Assembly: GCA_017857175.1 (NCBI GenBank)
Contig: JAFMDS010000013.1
Coordinates: 1-43,876 of the forward strand
Direction of reading: 5' to 3'
Length of the DNA: 43,876 bases
Source: Candidatus Nanopelagicales bacterium
Lineage (GTDB): Bacteria > Actinomycetota > Actinomycetes > S36-B12
The position numbers and the translations under genes were made by a program. Below, in pieces: positions 24,383 to 33,872 of the stretch (position 1 is the first letter of the stretch; every line of letters starts with the position of its first letter). Under the pieces are notes generated by a model, which saw nothing but the letters and a program-made list of their open reading frames with translations, had not been told where the DNA came from and did no database searches.

Positions 24383-25243
24383 ATGCACACAACAGTGAGT
24401 TCAGCGACAAAGACGGTAACCATTGGACCGGATCAGCCCTTTTGCATTATTGGTGAGCGTATTAACCCGACGGGCCGCAAAATTTTCCAAGAACAACTGC
24501 GCGCAGGGGACATGAGTGCAGTTGAGAAAGATGTTTTGGATCAGGTAGCAATGGGCGCGACCATGCTCGACGTAAACATGGGGGCGCCATTGGTTGATGA
24601 AGCTGAATTGCTGGCCAAAGCCGTAACCATGATTCAAGAGCTCACCGACTTGCCGTTGTGTATTGATTCATCTGTCGTCGAGGCCCTAGAGGCAGGGCTG
24701 GATGCCTACAAAGGCAAGGCCCTGGTGAACTCCATAACCGCTGAGGACGAGCGCATGGAATTGATTTTGCCGCTGGTCAAGAAGCATGGAGCGGCCATCA
24801 TCGCCTTGCCAAACGATGAATTCGAGATCCCTGAAGAACCAGAGCGTCGGCTTGAGCTGACCAAGTACATTGTTGAACAGGCAACCGGAAAATACGGGAT
24901 ACCTATCGAGGACATCGTTATTGATCCACTCGCCATGCCCATTGGTGCCGACTCTCAAATGGTTGTTCGGACTCTGAAGACAATCGAACTCATCCGCGAC
25001 ACATTTGATTTGAATATGACCCTGGGTGCATCCAATGTCTCATTCGGAATGCCAGACCGTCACGCCCTCAACGCGGTATTCATCCCCATGGCAATGAAAG
25101 CGGGCCTGACCAGCGCAATCATGGATGCCCGAACGGAAAAGATCGTGACTGCCGTTCGCGCCGCCGATTTGATGATGGGCAATGACGAGTGGGGTGCTTC
25201 TTGGATCGCGTTACATCGTGCCAAAGAAGCGGCCAAAGCGTAA
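24383..25243 (+). CDS. mtgA: Methyltetrahydrofolate:corrinoid methyltransferase (MtgA/AcsE-like)
   Basis: A 286-residue TIM-barrel pterin-binding enzyme. It would move the methyl from the methylated corrinoid protein to THF. Landmarks are IIGERINPTGRK (pterin-site start), GATMLDVNMGAP, LPLCIDSSVVEALEAGL, ALVNSI and NMTLGASNVSFGMP. These match the methyltransferase domain of AcsE, MtgA and MetH. It has a ribosome-binding sequence AAAGGAAG and follows metF by 25 bp. With mtgC it closes the corrinoid half of the pathway, giving methyl-THF as substrate for MetVF. Confidence 0.93.
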   Translation: MHTTVSSATKTVTIGPDQPFCIIGERINPTGRKIFQEQLRAGDMSAVEKDVLDQVAMGATMLDVNMGAPLVDEAELLAKAVTMIQELTDLPLCIDSSVVEALEAGLDAYKGKALVNSITAEDERMELILPLVKKHGAAIIALPNDEFEIPEEPERRLELTKYIVEQATGKYGIPIEDIVIDPLAMPIGADSQMVVRTLKTIELIRDTFDLNMTLGASNVSFGMPDRHALNAVFIPMAMKAGLTSAIMDARTEKIVTAVRAADLMMGNDEWGASWIALHRAKEAAKA

Positions 25244-25246
25244 ATA

Positions 25247-27175
25247 GTGCATTCTTCCGCTATGGAGCAATCACCTGACCTGGATTTCGATTCAGGCACC
25301 CTGATTGCTGATCCCGGCCCCGAGGTGCCGCACCCCGATGAACCAAGCACTGATGAGCCAACCCGCATCGGAATTGCTTTTGAGCCCAGTGGCAAAACGG
25401 TTCGTGTCCCATTGGGTGTCACCGTGTTTGACGTGGCAAGTTGGAATGCCATTGCGGTGGACTCCACCTGTGGCGGTCACGGAACCTGCCGCAAGTGCCG
25501 GGTTCAGATTCTCGAGGGCGAAATGCCTAGTGGGTCAGCTGATGCACGAGCCTTCACTGAGGAGGAGTTAGAGCAAGGCTGGCGCCTCGCATGTCAGGCC
25601 TGTGCTTTCAATGACCTCAAGGTGCATGTCCCTGAACTCACCACGCGACCTAAAGCCTCAACGGTCGGAGTGGGCCGCCAGGTAATTCATCGGCCAACTC
25701 TGCTCAAGCGATACTTGCAGCTGCCCGAACCAGATCTGGTTGATCAACGTCCTGATCTTCGACGCGTCCTTGACGGCATCACAGACATGACCACAAATGT
25801 GGACCCCATGTTGCTACGAACACTTCCAACAGTCTTGCGCAAAGCGAACTTTGAGGTAACTGCCGTAGTGGTTGATGACATGCTCGTTGCGGTCGAGTCA
25901 GGGGACACGACGGACAAGTTATATGGCATTGCATTTGACCTCGGAACTACAACGGTCGTTGCCACTCTATTGGATCTTTCTAATGGAATGCCGCTTGCTG
26001 TTTCTTCCATGTTGAACATGCAGCAGCAATTTGGTGCTGACGTCATCAGTCGAATCAGTGCAACAATGCTCGATCCCAATAAACTTTTTGATCTGCAGCG
26101 TTTGGCTCACGAAACTTTGGATCAACTCACGGGTGAGGTGTGCCAAGAAGCTGGAATTGAACGCGTTGATGTCTATCAAGTAGCTCTCGCAGGTAATGCG
26201 ACCATGGTGCAAATCGCTTTAGGCATTGACCCAGAACCCCTTGGTGTTGCTCCATTTATTCTTGCGGCCGAGGACTATCCTGATGTGCGCGCAATGGAGT
26301 TGGGCGTCAACATCAATCCGCGAGCTCGTGCAACATTGTTCCCCGCGCTTGGCGCATATGTCGGTGGCGACATTGTTTCTGGCGCTCTGGCCTCCGGTAT
26401 GGATCGCGATCAGAGGGTGCGTCTGTTCATTGATGTGGGCACCAACTGCGAAATGATTCTTGGCAATTCCGAAAAACTTTTGGCCACCGCTGCGCCTGCA
26501 GGGCCGGCATTTGAGGCTGCCTCCATAAAGTGCGGTATGCGCGCAGCACCTGGTGCGATCGAAGTTGTTGCCATTGATCTTGATGGAGTGAAGCTGGGGA
26601 CAATTGATTCTGTACCAGCGGTTGGAATTTGCGGGTCGGGATTGGTTGATGCAGTCGCTGAACTTGTAAAAGTCGGGTTACTCGATGGGTCTGGTCGCTA
26701 TGTCAGCGATGAGATCGCACAGAGCGTCAGTCCGGCTCTTGCCCAACGACTTGTCATGCGCGGTCAGGAACGAATTTTCATGTTGACCGAGCCCGGCGAG
26801 CAGGAGGTGTTCCTGTCTCAGCGCGATGTGCGCGAACTTCAATTTGCCAAGGCTGCCATCTCAACAGGTTGGGCCATTTTGCTCGAGGAGTACGGCATCG
26901 AGCAAAAGGATGTGCAACAGGTGCTCCTGGCAGGTTCATTTGGCAGTTACCTATCGGCCAAGAGTGCAAAGGCAATTGGTCTGGTACCCGATATTGCTAC
27001 AACGCGAATCCTTAGCGCTGGAAATGTCGCTGGTGAGGGAGCAAAAATGGTGCTCCTGTCGGGTTCTGAACGCAATGGGGCTAAATCGCTCATGAATTTG
27101 GTGCGCTACGTCGAACTATCTGACCGCGAAGACTTCAATGACCGCTTTGTGGGAGAACTCGCTTTTCCTGGGTAA
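25247..27175 (+). CDS. Corrinoid reductive activase, ASKHA-type with N-terminal [2Fe-2S] ferredoxin
   Basis: A 642-residue protein that uses ATP to restore inactive Co(II) corrinoid to Co(I). After a variable acidic N-terminus, a plant-type ferredoxin domain spans about residues 42-125. Its cluster ligands are Cys75, Cys81, Cys84 and Cys116 (CGGHGTCRKC, RLACQAC). A linker region leads to the actin-like ATPase domain, which starts at about 226 with GIAFDLGTTTVVATLLDL and contains LAGNATMVQIALG and FIDVGTNCEMILG. This is the RACo/DUF4445 architecture. It starts with GTG three bases after mtgA; an ATG at 25262 is possible. Such an activase is expected wherever a corrinoid methyltransferase faces oxygen. 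Confidence 0.9.
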   Translation: MHSSAMEQSPDLDFDSGTLIADPGPEVPHPDEPSTDEPTRIGIAFEPSGKTVRVPLGVTVFDVASWNAIAVDSTCGGHGTCRKCRVQILEGEMPSGSADARAFTEEELEQGWRLACQACAFNDLKVHVPELTTRPKASTVGVGRQVIHRPTLLKRYLQLPEPDLVDQRPDLRRVLDGITDMTTNVDPMLLRTLPTVLRKANFEVTAVVVDDMLVAVESGDTTDKLYGIAFDLGTTTVVATLLDLSNGMPLAVSSMLNMQQQFGADVISRISATMLDPNKLFDLQRLAHETLDQLTGEVCQEAGIERVDVYQVALAGNATMVQIALGIDPEPLGVAPFILAAEDYPDVRAMELGVNINPRARATLFPALGAYVGGDIVSGALASGMDRDQRVRLFIDVGTNCEMILGNSEKLLATAAPAGPAFEAASIKCGMRAAPGAIEVVAIDLDGVKLGTIDSVPAVGICGSGLVDAVAELVKVGLLDGSGRYVSDEIAQSVSPALAQRLVMRGQERIFMLTEPGEQEVFLSQRDVRELQFAKAAISTGWAILLEEYGIEQKDVQQVLLAGSFGSYLSAKSAKAIGLVPDIATTRILSAGNVAGEGAKMVLLSGSERNGAKSLMNLVRYVELSDREDFNDRFVGELAFPG

Positions 27176-27207
27176 TTCGCACCTAAAGCCCAAAATGGGC
27201 AAAGGGG

Positions 27208-27237
27208 TTGCGCAGACTTATATATAACTGATATATC
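27208..27237 (+). promoter_or_regulatory. Leaderless promoter with overlapping inverted repeat, upstream of gntR/FCD
   Basis: TTGCGC (27208-27213) and TATATC (27232-27237) are 18 bases apart, and the -10 ends six bases before the GTG at 27244, without any Shine-Dalgarno. The inverted repeat ATATAT-AACTG-ATATAT (27220-27236) covers the -10. A regulator bound there would block transcription, which suggests autorepression of the GntR gene and its operon. A short hairpin GCCCA-AAA-TGGGC at 27188-27200 lies just upstream. Confidence 0.5.
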
Positions 27238-27243
27238 TATCCC

Positions 27244-27879
27244 GTGACTTTGACACAGGAGGCTTATGAGGGGCTTCGCACCCTGATATGCACGGGGGAG
27301 TTGGCTCCTGGCGATGTTGTCTCGGAGCCTGCCTTGCAGGAATCTCTGGGGCTTGGGCGCACTCCCATTCGTGAGGCGATCCGCATGCTCGCGGCCGAAC
27401 ACCTCATTGAGATTTTCCCTCGCCGGGGGATGTTCGTAGCTGGAGTGGACCCCCGAAATTTGCGGGCCATGAGCGAGGTTCGGGCAATCTTGGAGCCCAT
27501 GGCGGCGCGTCTTGCTGCGGAGCGCAGGACAAGCGAAGACCTTATGAATCTGCGAACCGCTCGTAATGAACTTGAGGTGTTGGAGAACAGCAACTTGAGT
27601 GATCAGGAGCGTGCATTGATTGATCTGGATTCACGCATTCATCACTACATTTACCAAGCAACAAAGAATACGTACCTTGCCGCAGATCTTGATCGCTATT
27701 ACATGCACTCACTTCGAATTTGGAATCTCGGATTGGGACGCATTGGACATTTGCGCCAAGCGGTGCTCGAACACAAGGAATTGGTCGAGGCCGTCATAGA
27801 AGGTGACAGTGACCAAGCGTTTAACGTGATGAACAAGCATGTTTGTGAGTTCGAAGCCGAAATGGCACAAGCAATATAA
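27244..27879 (+). CDS. GntR-family transcriptional regulator, FCD (FadR) type
   Basis: A 211-residue regulator. The winged HTH occupies residues 1-68 (LQESLGLGRTPIREAIRMLAAEHLIEIFPRRGMFV). The all-helical FCD ligand domain follows (about 75-205), with metal-binding-type positions in LDSRIHHYIYQAT and VLEHKELVEAV. It starts with GTG and seems leaderless. It precedes the dimethylglycine dehydrogenase/ETF/formate operon and is probably its controller; the inverted repeat over its own promoter supports autoregulation. The ligand is unknown; dimethylglycine or sarcosine would be logical guesses. Confidence 0.92.
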   Translation: MTLTQEAYEGLRTLICTGELAPGDVVSEPALQESLGLGRTPIREAIRMLAAEHLIEIFPRRGMFVAGVDPRNLRAMSEVRAILEPMAARLAAERRTSEDLMNLRTARNELEVLENSNLSDQERALIDLDSRIHHYIYQATKNTYLAADLDRYYMHSLRIWNLGLGRIGHLRQAVLEHKELVEAVIEGDSDQAFNVMNKHVCEFEAEMAQAI

Positions 27880-27924
27880 AAAAATCGTCTGCACAGAATG
27901 CAGAACATTATGAAAGGGAAACAC

Positions 27925-30444
27925 ATGAGTGATCTGCCTAGCTCCGCCAAGGCTGTAATTATTGGAGCAGGAATCGTGGGCAACTCCGTTGCCTTCCATC
28001 TCGCCGACCTCGGCTGGCGCGATCTTGTGCAAGTTGACAAGGGACCGCTACCCAACCCGGGCGGTTCGACAGGTCACGCATCAAACTTTATTTTCCCCAC
28101 GGACCACGGCAAGGAAATCACCCAACTCACCGCAGACAGCGTGCGCCAATACAGGGAAATGGGTGTCTTCACCGAATGTGGCGGCATTGAAGTGGCTCGT
28201 ACACCCGAGCGCGTTCAAGAATTGCATCGTCGGATGGCTTCTGCAAAATCATTTGAAATCGAGGACACAGAAATCATCACACCGGCACGTGTGAAGGAAC
28301 TTGTTCCATTCATTGACGAGTCTGTAATTCTCGCAGGCTTTTACACTCCAAGCGTTGGCGTTGTTGACTCGCTCAGGGCGGGCACGATCATGCGCGAAAA
28401 GGCAATGGCGCTCAATGCGTTAACGGTCTCCGCAAACACCGAAGTCCTCGACATTGAAGTCACCAACGGCAAGGTCAGCGGTGTGGTCACGGACAAAGGC
28501 ACTATCAAGACCGAATGCGTCGTTATCGCCTGCGGTTGCTGGAGTCCCAAGATCGCCGCAATGGCAGGGGCATCCATTCCGCTGACACCAGCGGTTCACC
28601 AGATGAAGGACATTGGCCCAGTTCCTGAATTCGCCGATGCCAAGGGTGATATTGAGTACCCCATTGTTCGCGACATGGACACAAACATGTACGAGCGTCA
28701 GCATGGAACAGGACTTGAGGTTGGGTCCTACGCTCACCGACCGATCCTGCACGACGTTGATGAAATTCCTTCCAATGCCGAAGCGGCCCTTTCACCAACC
28801 GAGATGCCATTCACCCAAAAAGACTTTGATCTGCAGGATGAGCACTCCTATGAACTCATGCCCCAGATCATTGGTAACGAGAGCGTTGGTCAAAAGTACG
28901 CCATCAATGGCTTGCTCTCATTGACACCTGATGGCATGCCCATTCTGGGTGAGACCCCTGAGGTCAAAGGCCTGTGGTCAGCCGCTGCAGTCTGGATCAA
29001 AGAGGGGCCGGGCGTTGGGCGCATGATGGCCCAGTGGATGGTTCTCGGTGAGCCAGAGATCGATCTGCACCAATCAAATGTTGCACGCTTCTATGACCAC
29101 CACAAGACCCGCACACACATTCGTGCGAGAACATCTGAAGGTTTCAACAAGACCTACGGAATCGTGCATCCTGCGGAGCAGTGGGACAGCAACCGCAATG
29201 TTCGCCTTTCGCCTTACTACGAGCGCGAAAAGGCCCTGGGTGCAGTCTTCTATGAAGGAGTTGGCTGGGAACGTCCATTCTGGTACGAGGTAAATGCTCC
29301 GTTGGTCGAGAAATTCGGTGATGCTGTTATGCCTCGCACTGCAGAGTGGGAGTCACGTTGGTGGTCACCGATCATCAACGCAGAACACTTGCAAATGCGC
29401 GAAACTGCTGGTCTCGTTGATCTCTCTGCGTTCGCTATTTTCGATGTCACAGGTCCTTCGGCACTCGACGTTGTACAGAGGGCGGCATTGCGTCAAATGG
29501 ACGTGGCCGTTGGCAAGGTTATTTACACGCCGGTATTGAAGCCCAATGGTGGCTACCAGTCCGACCTCACCATCATGCGCCTTGGCCACGACCACTTCCG
29601 CGTGGTGACAGGTGGAGCGCACGGCATGGCGGATCTCAAGTGGTTCCGTGATCACTTGCCAGCAGATGGCACCGCATCCGTCTCAGACCTGACGTCCGCG
29701 ATGTCAACAATTGGAATCTGGGGGCCCAATGCCCGAAAGATCATGGAAAAAATCACCAGTGCGGACATGTCGCATGAAGGATTCCCATTCGGTACCTGCA
29801 GAATCATTGAGATTGGAACGCAGCGCGTGCTTGCATCGAGAATCTCTTATGTCGGTGACCTGGGCTGGGAGCTCTACATTCCCGCAGAGCAGGGCGCGAA
29901 ACTTTGGGATGCCGTGTGGGATGCAGGGCAAGAATTCGGTTTGATCCCGGTCGGCATTGGGGTCTACGGCACAACAGGTCGTTTGGAAAAGGGATACCGC
30001 GCTTATGGCGCTGAACTTGATTCCGAGTACACCGTGCTGGAGGCAGGCATGGCTATGAAGAAGGTCAAAGACCAAGACTTCACGGGTAAAGCAGCGCACT
30101 TGCGACATCGCGATGAACCTGTGGTTGCGCACATGTGCGGTCTGACCATAACTGATCACGCCAGCTCAACAGGTGAGAAGCGCTACCCACTTGGTGGAGA
30201 ACCCATTCTTACCAAGGATGGCCAACCCATCACCGATGCGAAGGGTCGCCGTTCATTTGCCACAAGTGCTGGCAGCGCGCCATCACTGGGCAAGCACATC
30301 ATCATGGCCTACTTGCCCCCCGAGTATGCCGTCGAAGGGACCGAACTGCTCGTGGAATACATGGGCGAGCACTACCCGGTTGTTGTGGAGCGGACTGGCA
30401 TCGCGGGTCTCTTCGACCCAACAAATGAACGGATCATGGCGTAA
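27925..30444 (+). CDS. Dimethylglycine/sarcosine dehydrogenase-like FAD enzyme with GcvT-type folate domain
   Basis: An 839-residue two-part enzyme. The N-terminal DAO-type flavoprotein (about 1-420) has the FAD motif AVIIGAGIVGNSVAFHLADLG. His51 in GGSTGHAS is aligned with the histidine that binds FAD covalently in mammalian dimethylglycine dehydrogenase. The C-terminal half (about 430-830) is a GcvT/aminomethyltransferase-type folate domain (DLSAFAIFDVTGP, RISYVGDLGWELYIP, GTTGRLEKGYRAYGAEL, GKAAHLR). The family demethylates dimethylglycine or sarcosine, gives methylene-THF and passes electrons to ETF. I start it at the ATG at 27925 behind AAAGGGA; a longer frame begins at 27898. The stop overlaps etfB by one base. 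The exact N-methyl substrate is not decided by sequence. Confidence 0.88.
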   Translation: MSDLPSSAKAVIIGAGIVGNSVAFHLADLGWRDLVQVDKGPLPNPGGSTGHASNFIFPTDHGKEITQLTADSVRQYREMGVFTECGGIEVARTPERVQELHRRMASAKSFEIEDTEIITPARVKELVPFIDESVILAGFYTPSVGVVDSLRAGTIMREKAMALNALTVSANTEVLDIEVTNGKVSGVVTDKGTIKTECVVIACGCWSPKIAAMAGASIPLTPAVHQMKDIGPVPEFADAKGDIEYPIVRDMDTNMYERQHGTGLEVGSYAHRPILHDVDEIPSNAEAALSPTEMPFTQKDFDLQDEHSYELMPQIIGNESVGQKYAINGLLSLTPDGMPILGETPEVKGLWSAAAVWIKEGPGVGRMMAQWMVLGEPEIDLHQSNVARFYDHHKTRTHIRARTSEGFNKTYGIVHPAEQWDSNRNVRLSPYYEREKALGAVFYEGVGWERPFWYEVNAPLVEKFGDAVMPRTAEWESRWWSPIINAEHLQMRETAGLVDLSAFAIFDVTGPSALDVVQRAALRQMDVAVGKVIYTPVLKPNGGYQSDLTIMRLGHDHFRVVTGGAHGMADLKWFRDHLPADGTASVSDLTSAMSTIGIWGPNARKIMEKITSADMSHEGFPFGTCRIIEIGTQRVLASRISYVGDLGWELYIPAEQGAKLWDAVWDAGQEFGLIPVGIGVYGTTGRLEKGYRAYGAELDSEYTVLEAGMAMKKVKDQDFTGKAAHLRHRDEPVVAHMCGLTITDHASSTGEKRYPLGGEPILTKDGQPITDAKGRRSFATSAGSAPSLGKHIIMAYLPPEYAVEGTELLVEYMGEHYPVVVERTGIAGLFDPTNERIMA

Positions 30445-31202
30445 TGGACATTGCTGTATGCATCAAACGAGTGCCGCTTCTTGGCAGTGCAATTGTGCTC
30501 ACCGCAGACAACATGGCCATTGACACCTCAAAAGTCGGCTTTGGTCTGAGTCCGCATGAAGAATGCGCGGTTGAAGCGGCCGTGAAGTTGGTAGAAGAAA
30601 ACGGTGGCTCTGTCACGCTCATCAACATTGGACACATTGATGGTGAAGAACAGATCCGGGAGCAAATGGCCATTGGCGCTGATCGTGCGATTTTGATTGA
30701 CACCAATGGAGCGGAGCCTGATCCTCAGGCGGCGGCAACGGCGCTGGCCGACGCAATTAGTTCCGATGACACCAACTTTGATTTGGTGCTCATGGGTTCC
30801 GAGAGTGCGGATTACGGCGGCTCGCAAACGGGTATCCGTGTTGCTCACAAACTCGGCCTACCTGTTGTGACATCCGTCAAGGGGCTCAAGATTGATAGCG
30901 GCATAGCCACGTGCGAGCGCGCAGTCGGTTCAACCCGAGAGGTTTACACCGTCCCGCTTCCCGCAGTGATAACCGTGAAAGACGGTCTCAACATTCCACG
31001 TTATGCATCAGTACCAGGACGCATGAAAGCACGTAAAAAGCCCGTTGACATTAAACAGGTTTCATTTGCTGGTTCACGCATTACTACAAAGCAGTTGGTC
31101 GTTCCTGTTCAAGAGGCAAAGGGAGCAACAAACCTCGGCACAGGTGCCGAGGCAGCAGATGCCCTCGTTGAAGTCATGAAGCAGATCGGAGTTTTGTCAT
31201 GA
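30444..31202 (+). CDS. etfB: Electron transfer flavoprotein, beta subunit
   Basis: A 252-residue AMP-binding subunit of ETF. It begins DIAVCIKRVP and contains the standard GFGLSPHEECAVEAAV, GADRAILID, LVLMGSESADYGGSQTG and VKDGLNIPRYASVPGRMKA segments, the last near the ETF-beta signature. It starts inside the stop of the dehydrogenase gene (TAATG) and overlaps etfA by four bases. Electrons from the dehydrogenase upstream would be carried to ETF:quinone oxidoreductase, which is not encoded in the window. Confidence 0.95.
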   Translation: MDIAVCIKRVPLLGSAIVLTADNMAIDTSKVGFGLSPHEECAVEAAVKLVEENGGSVTLINIGHIDGEEQIREQMAIGADRAILIDTNGAEPDPQAAATALADAISSDDTNFDLVLMGSESADYGGSQTGIRVAHKLGLPVVTSVKGLKIDSGIATCERAVGSTREVYTVPLPAVITVKDGLNIPRYASVPGRMKARKKPVDIKQVSFAGSRITTKQLVVPVQEAKGATNLGTGAEAADALVEVMKQIGVLS

Positions 31203-32158
31203 TCCTGGTGTACGCAGAACATGATCGTGGAGAGCTCGACCCAGTAACTCTGCAAGCAATCTCAGCGGCCAAGGCGCTGGATGCTGATGTGCAAGCTGTA
31301 GTTGTCGGCCACGGCGCCAAGGACGTTGCGGCCGAACTCGCTGCGTTTGGTGCCGTGAGCGTTCACGTGGGCAATCACCCCGAACTGCTCGACTTCACTC
31401 CACGCGCACATGCGCGTGCTGTCAATGCACTCGTGACGGCCAATTCACCCCGTGCGGTGATTGCGGGTGGAACACCACGCGGAAATGAAGTACTCGGTCA
31501 CTTGGCAGCAATGCGCGATGAACCATTCGCGAGCGAGTGTGTCTCCATTGAACTCGCCAGTGGAGATACCGCAGAAATCGTGCGTGCCCGCTGGGGGGGA
31601 AACCTGCTCGATGAGGCCACCGTGACATCAAGTCTGTTGATAGCAACGGTTCAGGCCCATGCTTTTGCCGCGACTTCCGCTGATGCCCCACTTTCGGTGA
31701 GCGAATTCGATGTTGAATTAGCCGACGGTGACGTTCTGGTTCGTGTCGAGGATCGTGTGGGTTCATCTGCAGGTGGAGTTGGCTTGGCTGAGGCCAAGGT
31801 TGTTGTTTCCGGCGGGCGTGGCATGGATGGCCCTGACGCATTTGTCATGTTGGAGGAAATCGCGGGTGTCATTGGTGGTGCGGTCGGTTGCTCCCGCGTG
31901 GTTACCAGCGCGGGCTGGCGGCCGCATGCGGAACAGGTGGGTCAGACAGGAACGAAAGTGGCTCCAGACCTTTACCTTGCTTGCGGCATCAGTGGTGCAA
32001 CACAGCACATTGCAGGTTGCAAGTCTGCAAAAACGCTTATTGCGATTAATACCGATTCGCAGGCTCCCATCATGGGATTCGCGGACTACATGGTGGTGGA
32101 CAATGTTCATACATTCCTCCCACTCTTTATTGAAAAATTAAAAGCCGCATCCAATTAG
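31199..32158 (+). CDS. etfA: Electron transfer flavoprotein, alpha subunit
   Basis: A 319-residue FAD-binding subunit of ETF. The C-terminal FAD domain is well preserved: VVVSGGRGM, SAGWRPHAEQVGQTGTKVAPD, YLACGISGATQHIAGCK and AINTDSQAPIMGFADYMVV. The N-terminal domain resembles the family's variable adenine-binding-like fold. The four-base overlap with etfB fits heterodimer formation. The immediate context makes it a dedicated acceptor for the N-methyl-glycine dehydrogenase rather than for fatty-acid oxidation, though sharing is possible. Confidence 0.95.
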   Translation: MILVYAEHDRGELDPVTLQAISAAKALDADVQAVVVGHGAKDVAAELAAFGAVSVHVGNHPELLDFTPRAHARAVNALVTANSPRAVIAGGTPRGNEVLGHLAAMRDEPFASECVSIELASGDTAEIVRARWGGNLLDEATVTSSLLIATVQAHAFAATSADAPLSVSEFDVELADGDVLVRVEDRVGSSAGGVGLAEAKVVVSGGRGMDGPDAFVMLEEIAGVIGGAVGCSRVVTSAGWRPHAEQVGQTGTKVAPDLYLACGISGATQHIAGCKSAKTLIAINTDSQAPIMGFADYMVVDNVHTFLPLFIEKLKAASN

Positions 32159-32186
32159 CGATCATCGCAGGGGAATGGAAAATTAA

Positions 32187-33869
32187 ATGCCAAGTGATAT
32201 CGACATCGCGCAAGCAGCAACTCTGCGACCTATCACAGAGATTGCAGCCGAGCTCAATATTCCTGAGACCGCTGTTGAACCATACGGTCGAACAAAGGCC
32301 AAAATTGATCTCGGTTGGTTAGCCACATTGCCAGAGCGTCAAAGCGCGCGGTTGGTGTTAGTCACGGCAATCAGTCCAACACCTCCTGGTGAAGGCAAGA
32401 CAACGACCACCGTTGGATTGGGCGATGGTCTGCGCAAGATTGGCAAGAACACCATGGTGTGCCTGCGGGAACCATCATTGGGCCCGGTCTTTGGCATGAA
32501 AGGTGGGGCAGCAGGCGGTGGTTACGCACAGGTCGTACCAATGGAAGACATCAACCTTCATTTCACAGGTGATTTCAATGCAATCGGGTTAGCCAACAAC
32601 CTTCTTGCGGCATTGATTGACAACCACATTCATCATGGGAATGCACTTGGTATCGATGTGCGCAGAATCACTTGGAAGCGCGTGCTTGACATGAACGATC
32701 GAGCATTGCGGGATATCACCGTGGGCTTGGGCGGTCCAGGAAATGGTTTTCCGCGTCAGGACGGCTTTGACATCGTCGTTGCGTCCGAGATTATGGCAAT
32801 CTTCTGCTTGGCAACAGATGAAGAAGATCTTCGCGAGCGCATTGGGCGAATAGTGGTGGGATACACCAGGGACAAAGAACCAGTGACGGCAAGCCAACTC
32901 AATGCCCAAGGCGCCATGACCGTGCTGCTCAAAAATGCACTCGCACCGAATCTTGTTCAGACCCTGGAAGGAACACCTGCGTTTGTGCATGGTGGTCCAT
33001 TTGCCAACATCGCACATGGTTGCAACACGGTAATTGCAACCACGAATGCCTTGAAACTGGCAGATTATGTTGTTACGGAGGCAGGATTTGGCGCGGACCT
33101 TGGTGCCGAGAAGTTCATTGACATCAAGTGCAGGGCCGCAGGAATTCATCCATCTGCCGCCGTCATAGTAGCCACCGTTCGAGCTTTGAAATTTCATGGA
33201 GGTGCGGATCCTAAGAATCTCAGTGAAGAGAATCTTGAGGCGCTTGAGTTGGGATTCTCCAACTTGGACCGACACCTAGACAATATTCGCAACAACTATG
33301 GCCTACCGGTCGTTGTTTCAATCAATCATTTCACGGCGGACACCCAGGCAGAAATTGATCTTCTGACCAATCATGTTGAGGCAATGGGTATTCCCATTGT
33401 TGTCTCAATGCATTGGGCTCAGGGTGGCGCGGGAGCGACCGAGTTAGCCGAAGTTGTTGCGGGTCTTTGCGATTCGGATTCCAGGCCTGCAACGCAACCA
33501 CACGAGTCATTTGTTTATGAGGATAAGTTAACGCTCCTGGAGAAAATCTCGGCCATCGCAACCACAATTTATGGAGCAAGTGAAGTGACTGCGGACGCAA
33601 AGGTGCGAACTCAGCTCAAAGAGCTCCAGGAGCTCTACGGAGATTTCCCTGTGTGTATTGCAAAGACGCAATACTCATTTTCAACCGATCCAGTGCTCAA
33701 GGGCGCACCCAGCGGGCATAGCCTCAATATCCGCGAAGTTCGACTTTCGGCGGGTGCGGGCTTTATCGTCGCAGTGTGTGGCGACATCATGACCATGCCG
33801 GGGCTCCCCAAAGTGCCGTCTAGTGAGCGCATTGACCTCGTCGATGGAGCGATTGTGGGATTGTTTTAA
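32187..33869 (+). CDS. fhs: Formate-tetrahydrofolate ligase (formyl-THF synthetase)
   Basis: A 560-residue enzyme of usual length. The ATP-binding P-loop [18 protein letters not shown] is followed by [38 protein letters not shown], the diagnostic family segment, here seen at about residues 94-131. C-terminal landmarks are [10 protein letters not shown] and [12 protein letters not shown]. Downstream of methyl oxidation it would run in reverse, releasing formate from formyl-THF with ATP formation, in place of PurU. It lies 28 bp after etfA; a three-codon mini-ORF (ATG GAA AAT TAA) abuts its ATG. Confidence 0.96.
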   Translation: MPSDIDIAQAATLRPITEIAAELNIPETAVEPYGRTKAKIDLGWLATLPERQSARLVLVTAISPTPPGEGKTTTTVGLGDGLRKIGKNTMVCLREPSLGPVFGMKGGAAGGGYAQVVPMEDINLHFTGDFNAIGLANNLLAALIDNHIHHGNALGIDVRRITWKRVLDMNDRALRDITVGLGGPGNGFPRQDGFDIVVASEIMAIFCLATDEEDLRERIGRIVVGYTRDKEPVTASQLNAQGAMTVLLKNALAPNLVQTLEGTPAFVHGGPFANIAHGCNTVIATTNALKLADYVVTEAGFGADLGAEKFIDIKCRAAGIHPSAAVIVATVRALKFHGGADPKNLSEENLEALELGFSNLDRHLDNIRNNYGLPVVVSINHFTADTQAEIDLLTNHVEAMGIPIVVSMHWAQGGAGATELAEVVAGLCDSDSRPATQPHESFVYEDKLTLLEKISAIATTIYGASEVTADAKVRTQLKELQELYGDFPVCIAKTQYSFSTDPVLKGAPSGHSLNIREVRLSAGAGFIVAVCGDIMTMPGLPKVPSSERIDLVDGAIVGLF

Positions 33870-33872
33870 ACC

